22,194 nucleotides of DNA, from contig NWUY0300018267.1 in assembly GCA_004151065.3 (NCBI GenBank), forward strand, positions 4,813 to 27,006, read 5' to 3'. Below, piece after piece: positions 10,867 to 17,799 of the stretch. Source of the stretch: Larix sibirica (taxonomy: Eukaryota > Streptophyta > Pinopsida > Pinales > Pinaceae). Below the pieces are notes generated by a model. It searched no databases. It saw only the letters and a program-made list of their open reading frames with translations, and had not been told where the DNA came from. Numbering within the stretch: the stretch's first letter is position 1; every line of letters starts with the position of its first letter. The position numbers were made by a program, and so were the translations under genes.

Positions 10867-11086
10867 TGTTGAAACCTAATCCGCCAAGGTTAGAGAATAG
10901 TCATTGAGAAGTCCAAGAACCACTTGGGAATATGAACCCAAGTGACATTCTCATGTATTAATATGTACATTGATTATTGATAAATTCGTGCTTAATACCT
11001 ATCTATCTTTGTATTTGTGGTTATTTTTCTTGTGTATTTGGATTTGTGTTAGCCAATCATCTATTCGCCCTAATGGGAACCTAACA
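10867..11086 (+). repeat. Right LTR of the copia-like element
   Basis: Starts TGTTGAAACC and ends GGGAACCTAACA, with canonical TG...CA termini. Length is within one base of the left LTR although the internal spacing differs (86 against 119 bases before the shared ATGTATTAATATGTACAT block), so the two share ancestry but have both gained and lost sequence. Confidence 0.6.
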
Positions 11087-11845
11087 CAAACAATAATGAT
11101 CAATAAGACTGCCATATTGATCACGCCCTTACAGTTTCAATCCACACTCATTGGAGGGGCCATTAGTAGCCTATCAAGGGATATTTGGAAAGAAGATTCT
11201 ACCAATTGCGAGGTTCAACTAATCTAGGTGATCATCCATTAGGATAAGATCTAAGATTAGGGACATATTGCAACATTTTGTAATCATAAATGCGTAATGG
11301 GTCCACACCTTGGAATAATTATTAATAATTTTTTGGAGATCCATGGGAACAATGGGCTTATATGATTGAACATCTAGTGAGAACAACTATGCAATTATTC
11401 AAGAGTGTCCCTTTTTTATTAGTTTTGTCATGTTGTTGGAGCTTGCCACCTTATATGGTATCCCTTGAATACCTCTAAGATCAATTTCTTTTCCTTTGAG
11501 AAAAATATTATGAAAAGTTCATGAACATTCAAAGTTTTTGATACCAATCTTCTTAACCATTGGACCCTAAGATCATATGAACACCATCCATTGTGATTGA
11601 TATAATTGAATTTCCTAAGAAAACAATTTGTCATAGTGATGTTAATACTATGGCACTTACTTGAACAATTTATGGTAACTCCATCTATAATCAATACTTA
11701 AAACTATGGTGTTGGATATTTAAAACAATTGAGAACTATTGCTAATTTATGTCATTGAAATTGTGGTACAACCACCATAAATAAATAAAAATTACCTTTT
11801 GTTTTCTTGATATATCATTCTATCTTGAGAGTTTGTGGAGAAAAA
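11087..11845. other. Unassigned DNA between the LTR element and the foldback cluster
   Basis: No recognisable protein, RNA or terminal repeat. The first bases, AACAATAATGATC, resemble AACTATAATGATC just inside the left LTR (7305-7317), which may mean LTR-interior sequence continues here. The minus-strand frame at 11428-11694 has no family motif. Confidence 0.35.
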
Positions 11846-11880
11846 ATTCCGACTAAAGAAAGGAAAGATATGGTCGGAAT
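11846..11880. repeat. Small hairpin, first of three consecutive inverted repeats
   Basis: ATTCCGAC at 11846-11853 is the exact reverse complement of GTCGGAAT at 11873-11880, with a 19-base purine-rich loop. It ends 14 bases before a much longer inverted repeat. Confidence 0.7.
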
Positions 11881-11894
11881 ATAAGACTCCTCTA

Positions 11895-12035
11895 GTTCTA
11901 GCTCTTGTTCCTCTTCCTATTTGAAATCAATGTAAAATAACTTCTTCTTACCAAAAATTAGTAAGGGACATAGTGTGGTAAGAAGAAGTTATTTTACATT
12001 GATTTCGAATAGGAAGAGGAACAAGAGCTAGGAAC
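11895..12035. repeat. Long inverted repeat (about 59-bp arms, 22-base loop)
   Basis: The left arm 11895-11953 and right arm 11976-12035 are reverse complements apart from one single-base bulge and one T/C difference, which in RNA would be a U-G wobble pair. The loop is 11954-11975. The near-perfect arms contrast with the heavy decay of all nearby elements, so the duplication is younger than they are or has been kept homogeneous. A transcript in either direction would fold into a long, almost continuous duplex. It could be a MITE or foldback element, a template-switch inverted duplication, or a source of small RNAs. No coding potential. Confidence 0.85.
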
Positions 12036-12175
12036 TTTCCCGTAGTTGTTCTTGTTTACTAAATAACTCATGAGGATTGTATTTTATTTTTGTTCTGGAT
12101 ATATATATATATCCAGAAAAAAATAAAAATACAATCCTCATGAGTTATTTAAACAAGAACAACTACGGGAAAGTT
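12033..12175. repeat. Second long inverted repeat with almost no loop
   Basis: Arms 12033-12105 and 12106-12175 are reverse complements over about 70 bp, apart from a 3-base insertion (ACT near 12058) and a small length and base difference in a T-rich run. The centre is a perfect 22-bp palindrome, CTGGAT...ATCCAG, at 12095-12116. It shares the bases AAC with the end of the preceding inverted repeat, so the two hairpins are directly back to back. On its right it abuts the duplicated 3' region of the minus-strand LINE. The right arm, read on the minus strand, may itself be LINE 3' sequence that was copied backwards. Confidence 0.85.
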
Positions 12176-12350
12176 GTAACCTCTTCACAGAACCCGTGTC
12201 TCAATAGAAACCAAAAATTGAGATCTTGAAACATCTAAATCAGACTTGGATCCAAGTCTAAAAATAAATGATAGTTGTAAGCTCTTCACAGAGCTAGTGT
12301 ATCAAAAGTAAAACCAAAATATGTGTGCCTTGAAACCTCTAAACCAGAAC
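12173..12350 (-). repeat. Two-copy tandem repeat (period 101) in the LINE 3' region
   Basis: On the plus strand, GTTGTAACCTCTTCACAGA at 12173 recurs as GTTGTAAGCTCTTCACAGA at 12274. Similarity continues through TTGAAACATCTAAATCAGA and TTGAAACCTCTAAACCAGA. A perfect 16-bp palindrome, GACTTGGATCCAAGTC, sits between them at 12243-12258. It lies just past the RNase H end, where the 3' untranslated region of the LINE is expected. Confidence 0.65.
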
Positions 12351-12439
12351 AATATCAGGAAATTATAAATTACATAAGGAGATGATCTGACAGATCATTT
12401 AACACTAGAATAGTTACGCATCATACAACATAAAAAGCT

Positions 12440-12826
12440 AGAGTGGGACCTTTGCAAGATTGTCTTTTGATAATGTATTAGCCTGAACATAAACTGTTTG
12501 TAGATATATGCAAAAGTAATATACCGGAAGAGAGCAACAACATTCTTTATGAGACACACGAGGAAGAATATATCAAGCATGAGCAAGTGAATTTCACCCT
12601 TCATCCATCTAATAGTTACCTCAGAATCCCCATATACCTGTACATTTAAAATACCTTTACGATGAGCAGATTTAATCAAAAGTAGAATAGCCTCAAATTC
12701 CCCATATTTGTTTGTTCCCTAACCCAAAAACATCCTTCTAGTAAAAAAATGATCACCTGAGAGGAATAAAACATATCCATCTCCACATGACATGCCATCA
12801 TTTTGACTAGCACCATCAAACTAGAC
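12440..12826 (-). pseudogene. LINE RNase H domain, best preserved part of the element
   Basis: RNase H degrades the RNA strand of the RNA-DNA hybrid during retrotransposition. One minus-strand frame reads FDGASQNDG (catalytic Asp codon at 12815-12817), a Gly-rich strand, GTNKYGEFEAI (catalytic Glu codon at 12692-12694) and VQVYGDSEVTIRWMKGE (catalytic Asp codon at 12626-12628), interrupted by one TAG before GTNKYG. After HIYKQF a frameshift near 12490 puts the last motif, QANTLSKDN, in another frame. Relatives have AD there, so the fourth metal-binding residue is Asn (codon 12476-12478). Spacing and motif order match the RNase H found at the C terminus of plant L1 LINEs. The arrangement follows zf-RVT on the same strand. 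Not functional because of the stop, frameshift and Asp-to-Asn change. Confidence 0.8.
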
Positions 12827-13075
12827 CTAAGGCGTGGAATTGTCATTATGTGGGGGGTTCATAGATTTGACCTTAGATACCAGGGATTTGGACTTGAAGT
12901 ATGAAAATAATGAAAGAGCTTGTGCATAGAATTGAAAAGTAGGGACATACTTGTCCTAAAAAATACATTCATTCCTAAAAATATAGAGTCTCTAGATAAT
13001 TAGGAAAAGCACACTTCTATACTGCTGTAAGTCACCTCTATCAAACTAGTCCTTTAAGTTGTTTATGAAGGCATC

Positions 13076-13320
13076 ACTTGACCATAGCATTGGAATCCAC
13101 AAAGTAGATTCTACATGCCTCCAAACCTGTACAATGAAAGAAAAAGCATATAACAGATGATGAATAGTTTCACACGCATCCTTTCATAGGAAACACCCTT
13201 CCAGGACCTTCCATCCTCTTTTTTTAATATTTTTCCCCAAGTTGGGACTCTATTTTTAAGAATGAGCCAAATTAAAAGAGTATGTTTCATAGGGGAAGGA
13301 AAATCCCATGGTTTCTTCAT
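13076..13320 (-). pseudogene. LINE zinc-binding (zf-RVT) region fragment
   Basis: The zf-RVT region follows the reverse transcriptase in many plant LINEs and probably binds nucleic acid. The frame has KHTLLIWLILKNRVPTWGKI, matching the usual W-x-x-x-x-x-R-x-x-T-x-x-x-L core (plants usually have N-x-x-P-T). Then comes a degraded segment where the Cys pair is expected, and after a frameshift near 13172 the signature ETIHHLLYAFSF (ETIHHL codons 13154-13171) and VWRHVE. Relatives have a Cys in place of S in the F-x-C motif. Upstream toward 13420 (minus strand) DELSWPWK resembles the common D-x-L-x-W linker. Both frameshift and missing Cys make it a pseudogene. Confidence 0.7.
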
Positions 13321-13784
13321 ACACCACTCATTAGCCCTAATCCTAGGGGCTTGTTGAGCCTCATAACCAAGAGCACTCTATAATCCTTTCCTCCCCCCTT
13401 CCAAGGCCAGGACAATTCATCATGTTCCCCTGTTAGCCTTATTTGATCGCTCGTCAGAGCATCTATAAATCTATTTCAATCTTGAACATGAAAATCATCA
13501 AGGCCAACCTTTCGGGCAAATAACCATCCTTGTGACCAAATTGAACTTTCATTCTTGTTGAAAATTTTATTTAAAGTGCACAAAAATCTTAGTTGGAGAT
13601 GTTCAATCATCTTAGGGAGGAGGAAGACATTAATATTATAGTTAGGAATAACATCAACACCAGTACTTACTTGAGAGCTTGTACCGAATTTCCATTAAAG
13701 ATGATTTCCTATGACTGAGAAAGTGGAAGAGAGTGACTTCTAATGATTTGAGCAATTGGGAGATGTCTTCCTTGGACTTCAAAT
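13321..13784 (-). other. Degenerate LINE sequence between thumb and zf-RVT
   Basis: No open frame longer than 60 codons, but fragments on the minus strand such as DELSWPWK near 13410 match the linker expected between these two domains, so it is a continuous part of the LINE. Confidence 0.5.
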
Positions 13785-14324
13785 CTAATCAATTAAAATG
13801 AGAGGTGCCATATATTTTTTATGAATGATTCTTCCCTGCATGCTATATTTGGTCATAGTTTTCCACAATGATTTGGCATCAAGGGATTTTCCAAACATAA
13901 ACAAGTCTTTGATTCCCCACCCACCAAATTTCTCGAGATTTTCAATAGAATCCCAGCTAGCTAAGTGAGCTCCTTTATAATATGTGCTTCCTTTCCAAAG
14001 ATAGTTTTCACATACCCTCGTAATCTTCCCCAAAATTCCTTTTGGAATTAAGGCAAGGGAAATCCAATAAACATGGATTTCTTCCATAGCTGCTTTGATC
14101 AAGATCAGCATACCTCCCCTTGAGATACACCTGTTGCACCACAATTTTACTCTGCCCTCAATTCTTGAGATGAGCCAAGACCAATCATCTTTCCTGTAGC
14201 AATTTTCCTTCAATATATACCCCAAATATTTCAGACCTCCCTCTATATCCTTTAAGGGGATATGGAAAAGTATTTGCAACCAATCCAAAAGGTTCCCATC
14301 CACTCCAAAAGAGTATAGGGCCAT
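13785..14324 (-). pseudogene. LINE thumb/connection region downstream of reverse transcriptase
   Basis: A 179-codon frame, the longest in the window, carries the block that follows the catalytic core in plant LINE ORF2: GGLKYLGYIL (residues about 29-38), then DDWSWLISRIEGRVKLWCNR, SRGGMLILIKAAMEEIHVYW, IPKGILGKI, ENYLWKG, FGGWGIKDLFMFGKSLDAKS and LWKTMTKY. The LKYLGY, SRGG-x-x-L-I-K, Y-W, IPK, FLWxG and GGWG motifs are family hallmarks and are in the right order and spacing. The initiating Met is arbitrary, because the true frame continues from the reverse transcriptase after a frameshift near 14330. This fragment has no internal stop, so decay is uneven along the element. Confidence 0.85.
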
Positions 14325-15094
14325 AATTTTTCAGATTTATGACCATCCCTATTGTAGAGGAAAAAATATTAAAATTTTCATTAATTTCCTTACCTTCACT
14401 CATACTCCCTCAGTAAAAAAGGAGCATACCATCTACAAAAAGCAGATGGGAGACAAAAAATGTTCCTTAGAATTCCTATACCTTGAATCTAACAAATTGT
14501 TTTGGCTTCGTAAATGGCCCTACTAAGACTCTCAACCACCAATAAAAACAGATAGGGGGACAAAGGGAATCTCTACCTTAATCCTATGGAAGAGGGGGAA
14601 AAGGTAGAGGTTGACCCATTGATGAGGTCATAGAAACTAGCATTACAAAAACAACTCATAATCCATTTGAAAAATTCAAAAAAGAATCCAAGATGGAGCA
14701 ACAACAGCATGAGGAAGATCCAAGAAACACGGTCATAGAATTTAGAAATATTGAGTTTGAGAATAAAAGAAGGGAGGGAAGACACCTTAATGAATGAAGG
14801 GTCTCTTGGGAAAACCTAATGGCTTCATGGCTTAGCCTCCTTTCAAGAAAACCAAATTGTTTAGGCCTTATGAAGTTAGATAAGACGGGCTTAAGCTTCA
14901 TAACAACTACTTTGGAAATAATCTTGTAGGAACAACTGCAAAGGGAAATTGGCCTATACTCATCAAAGGAGACATGATGGTCCCTTTTTGGGATTATTGG
15001 TAAAAAAGTAGAGTTGAGATCTCTTGGGGTCTTACCATGAATTATAACTCTCCAACCATCATAAAAATATATTCCCTTCCATATCAGAAAAATG
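14325..15094 (-). pseudogene. LINE reverse transcriptase catalytic core, inactivated
   Basis: Copies LINE RNA into DNA at the target site. In order: EYRPISLCSCSYKIISKVVV, FIRPKQFGFLERR (usual QFGFVxGR), LKLNISKFYDRVSW (motif A), the fold motif NGSTSTFSPSSIGLR, a TAG stop where Gln is expected, FPLSPYLFLLVVESLSRAI, SHLLFVDGMLLF (motif C) and INENFNIFSSTIGMVINLKN. Motif A normally has Asp where this copy has Asn (codon 14750-14752), and motif C normally ends FADD while here it is FVDG (GGT codon 14428-14430), so two catalytic aspartates are gone. At least one frameshift lies between the first segment and motif A, and another stop follows motif C. Definitely inactive. Confidence 0.9.
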
Positions 15095-15430
15095 TTAAAA
15101 AAACTTGATTGGCCATCCATCTAGCCCTAGGATTCTTTCTTTCTGAAAGGTAGTTATGATCTTCAAAAGTTCCTCTATAGTAAATTCCTTAAATAAGGCT
15201 TCATTGTAAGCAACCTCTACCATTCTGGGAAAGGTGGAGATGAATTTTAATATATCCCCCATATTTTCATGTTCCAGAACCTTGAATAAGGAGGAAAAGT
15301 GCCTTACCCCTAAGTATTCCAAGTCATGAAAACCTTTCACTGTGTTCCTCATATCATCCTTCATGTCTCAAATAGTATTAGTACTTTTTCTGTGATTTGC
15401 AAATTTATGAAAAAAAGTGTTTTAGTTACT
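15095..15430 (-). pseudogene. LINE linker between endonuclease and reverse transcriptase
   Basis: Minus-strand codons at about 15386-15421 read NTFFHKFANHRK, the conserved N-T-x-F-F-H-x-x-A-x-x-R motif of plant LINEs. After a stop (TGA near 15369) the frame continues 89 codons with GFHDLEYLGVRHFSSLF, VAYNEALFKEFTIEELLKII and ends GLDGWPIKFF, equivalent to the G-P-D-G-W-x-x-x-F-F motif that comes just before the reverse transcriptase. A frameshift separates it from the catalytic core. Confidence 0.8.
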
Positions 15431-15719
15431 TGAAGAGAGCCAAGTGGCTCTACTTTTAATCCTCCAATCCTGCTCTCTGTCTAATAGCAACTTTAATTTC
15501 TAGGATTCTAATCCTTTTATACAGGAATCAACTTTTGCAGTAATGATTCCATCAACAAAAGTTTTGTATAATTGATCCAACTCATGATCAATAGTTTTGA
15601 GGGATCTGTACCTTGTGACAAGGCGATCTATGGCCCAAGGAATGGCCCTTTCCTTCAACATATTTAATGATTTGGACAATTGAACATAGGAATAATGATC
15701 CAGTTCTAGGTCATAATTT
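15431..15719 (-). other. Degenerate LINE linker
   Basis: Minus-strand translation gives fragments such as ATWLSSSN just before the NTFFHKF motif, matching the usual W-L-x-x-G-D linker, but no open frame of length. It is contiguous with the LINE domains on both sides. Confidence 0.5.
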
Positions 15720-15948
15720 TCTCAAGAATCATAAACCAGATTTTTAAATTCTTCCTCCTCAGCCCATGCAAGATTGTATTTAAAAGGAGCACTGGGTTTG
15801 CATCTACCGCTACCCACCTATAAAAGAATAGGGAAATGATCAGACACCCTAGAATATTTGACCCAATTCTGAATAAATCATAGGGACTCCAAAATAGAGT
15901 GATGTATGAGAAATCTATCCAAGCGTTTAGCAATACTAGCATCCACAT
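15720..15948 (-). pseudogene. C-terminal end of LINE AP-endonuclease domain
   Basis: The endonuclease nicks target DNA to start LINE insertion. Reading the frame of codons 15917-15931 gives AKRLDRFLIHHSILESL, a TGA, FIQNWVKYSRVSDHFPILL, a TAG, then GSGRCKPSAPFKYNLAWAEE and EEFKNLVYDS. The KRLDRFL and SDHFPIL motifs are hallmarks of the last part of the plant LINE endonuclease; the Asp-His pair (within codons 15830-15844) belongs to the active site. Both stops fit loss of Trp or Gln codons by single transitions. The preceding 170 or so residues with the remaining catalytic residues are not recognised above 15960. The 80-codon frame at 15706-15948 is a shifted reading of the same DNA. Confidence 0.75.
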
Positions 15949-15960
15949 ATACTAGCAAGA

Positions 15961-16539
15961 ATATTGCAATGTCCATAGGTGTAGTGAAACTCTTCTAGTA
16001 GACATATTTTTACATTCAACTCTCTTTTACATGTCAAAATCCTTAACCAAGAACATATTCTCAAATAGACACACATCTTGCTAGTTAATCTCCTTTAATA
16101 CACCAATAAAGAGATCCAACAATTTATCATCTAGGTCACTATGTTGTACTCTAGGACTCAAATTTTTTAATTATTAAATGTGATATATAATTGAACTTTT
16201 TTGCCTTGGATTTTTCAATTAAATAAAGAATGTGTTGCTCATACCATATCCATAATGTGATATCAATTAATCAGTTAAAAAAGACCAAGGGACAATATTG
16301 TTCTTTTTATGTTAACAAAGCCATCAATAGTAGGTAAATTGATTAGGTTCTAAACATAAGGATGCAATCATTACCTTTTATAGATCTAATGGGTATAGAT
16401 ATTGTTTTTTCTATCTGTAATATCCATGTCATGGGATCATTACCATCAAGCTTTCCCATATCTATTAGCTTAGGAATGAAGTAGTTCCTCCATTTGAAGT
16501 TGAAGTCACAATTTCACAGATCTTGATGTGATGAATACT
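15961..16539. other. Unassigned DNA 5' of the LINE remains
   Basis: Minus-strand translations such as KLLDLFIGVLKEIN and DVCLFENMFLVKDFDM (about 16010-16130) look mildly protein-like but do not match LINE endonuclease. It may be flanking sequence of another decayed element in the same orientation. No RNA gene or repeat boundary identified. Confidence 0.3.
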
Positions 16540-17014
16540 CCTTTTACTAGGGCTCAATCCTCGTGTGCTAATAATTCACCCTTATGTTCCTCATGGAGCA
16601 GAGCATTTGTTTTGGAGAGATATGTTAGTTTCCTTATTTCTTCCCCCATGGTTTTCAAAAACTTTTCTGACATTTCAATCTTAACTTTTTCTAAATTCTA
16701 TTTAAGAGTCAACTAGTTAGAATCTTAAAACTTTTGAAATTTTGTTTGAATGTCTATTCTAACTAGTTAGAATCTTAAAACATTTGAAATTTTGTTTGAA
16801 TGTCTGTTTTACTTACCATAATTTGGAGTTCAACCTTTTTCACCATTGTGGTTTCTATGTTCATGAATCTCATTTTTAACATGGAGAAGTGAAATTCTAA
16901 ATCTTAATTCTCCTCTTTTGTTATGGATGATTCTTCGAACGTCTTTTCCACAGTAACATTTTTAGTATTACCTCTAGCCACAAACAATGATCACCTTGAT
17001 AGGATGGTTGGGAC
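16540..17014 (-). pseudogene. Coiled-coil-like protein remnant, frameshifted by a 50-bp duplication
   Basis: Two minus-strand segments read like decayed coding DNA. From about 17014 down to 16775: RGNTKNVTVEKTFEESSI, then FHFSMLKMRFMNIETTMVKK and VELQIMVSKTDIQTKFQMF, with in-frame TGA and TAA that single C-to-T changes from Arg and Gln codons would explain. Then, past a 50-bp tandem duplication, a second frame reads NLEKVKIEMSEKFLKTMGEE, IRKLTYLSKTNALLHEEHKG and ELLAHED. Both are rich in Glu, Lys, Met and Leu with heptad-like spacing, as in a coiled coil. I recognise no named family. It could be ORF1 or gag of an unidentified element, or unrelated to the neighbouring LINE although on the same strand. 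Chance cannot be excluded. Confidence 0.3.
16711..16810. repeat. 50-bp tandem duplication
   Basis: Copy 1 (16711-16760) and copy 2 (16761-16810) both begin AACTAGTTAGAATCTTAAAA and differ at only three or so positions. Because 50 is not a multiple of three it shifts any reading frame across it, matching the frame change in the coiled-coil-like remnant. Confidence 0.9.
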
Positions 17015-17799
17015 TAAAATTGGGTATATAAGTGTGGTTCCAATTACCAAAAGTTTCAATAATTATCATAAATTGCGATACCCTTTTATCAATATATTCT
17101 CTGCTATTTATATTTACAAAAACTTTTGACTCATCTCAGTTTGGCCTTTGAAATAAAAAGTTATACAATTTAAAGTTCCTTTTAAGCACTTTATTCATGA
17201 CTACTCTATAATATGATATTGTAACTACTAGTACATCTATGAAATTTCTATGTCATTTAGTCTAAAGTTTCAGCTAGAAATAACCTTATATTTCTTCTCC
17301 ATAACTCAATTAGTATCAAAGAATTTTGGTGTGCCAGTAACACGTTATGGCCAACGTGCAAAAGCCTTTTTTTTGGTGCCTTTTAGGTAAGTGAAATTAT
17401 ATGAACTACTACATCACCAAATTTTCAGCTTTACCTATAAAATTTGGACATGAAATGCCCTAGTTTTTATTCTTTCCAATGAAATAGGTGGAACTCAATT
17501 TTGACCTCACAAAATTAATATATAATCATTTTACTAAATCCTCTTGTTTAAGCTTAGTTTCAAGACTAACTTGTAACTCCAAAATTGTAGTAGCACATGG
17601 CTTGAAATTTTCCCTAATTTTTTATTTGCAACCCTTCAAGTCTCACGTGATTCCAATATCCCCATAAAACATTATTATAGAGAAAATGGCGATATCGCTA
17701 GTTTTGAAAGTGCAAAACCGAGGATAATCCTATTAACTTTTGGATTTACTTTGAAAGTGTTTACACCTTACTTTGGGGTGATTCATGTAATGTGGAGTG
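17015..17799. other. Unassigned AT-rich DNA
   Basis: No recognisable protein or element. One 6-bp perfect inverted repeat with a 6-base loop, CACGTT/AACGTG, lies at 17341-17358; it is too short to interpret. Confidence 0.4.

Larger units (their letters stand above)
7074..11086 (+). mobile_element. Non-autonomous copia-like LTR retrotransposon (TR-GAG-like)
   Basis: Two related terminal repeats of about 220 bp (7074-7294 and 10867-11086) bracket about 3.57 kb. The left LTR is followed after one base by TGGTATCAGAAC, one base from the initiator-Met-tRNA primer-binding site typical of Ty1/copia (TGGTATCAGAGC). The right LTR is preceded by a polypurine tract, AAGGGGGGG. The interior encodes only a gag-like fragment with two zinc knuckles (9810-10073). 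No aspartic protease, integrase, reverse transcriptase or RNase H motif is visible in any frame. Elements with LTRs, primer site, polypurine tract and gag but no pol are known in plants as TR-GAG elements and move using enzymes from autonomous relatives. The flanking five bases (AATCT and CAAAC) do not match, so no target-site duplication survives, and the LTRs are strongly diverged, indicating age. A decayed autonomous element with pol deleted is the alternative. Confidence 0.6.
12173..15960 (-). mobile_element. Degenerate L1-type LINE with C-terminal RNase H
   Basis: Minus-strand remains of non-LTR retrotransposon ORF2 read in the expected order from high to low coordinates: the C-terminal end of the AP endonuclease (15720-15948), linker (15095-15430), reverse transcriptase (14325-15094), thumb and connection (13785-14324), zf-RVT (13076-13320) and RNase H (about 12440-12826), then a 3' region with a 101-bp repeat. 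The reading frame changes at least seven times and carries many stops, so it cannot make protein. The catalytic N-terminal two-thirds of the endonuclease is not recognisable above about 15960, consistent with 5' truncation during target-primed reverse transcription or with later disruption. No target-site duplication or oligo-A tail was identified. Plant L1 elements carrying RNase H are a known lineage, and this one fits them in domain order. Confidence 0.85.

Noticed and set aside
12095-12116. 22-bp palindrome as a standalone protein-binding site
   Set aside because: It is the centre of the long inverted repeat 12033-12175 and is explained by it.
14656-15948. Bacterial retron or group II intron reverse transcriptase
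   Set aside because: Domain order (endonuclease, linker, reverse transcriptase, zf-RVT, RNase H) and motifs are those of a plant LINE.
17341-17358. CACGTT/AACGTG inverted repeat
   Set aside because: Six-base arms are expected by chance in a window of this size.
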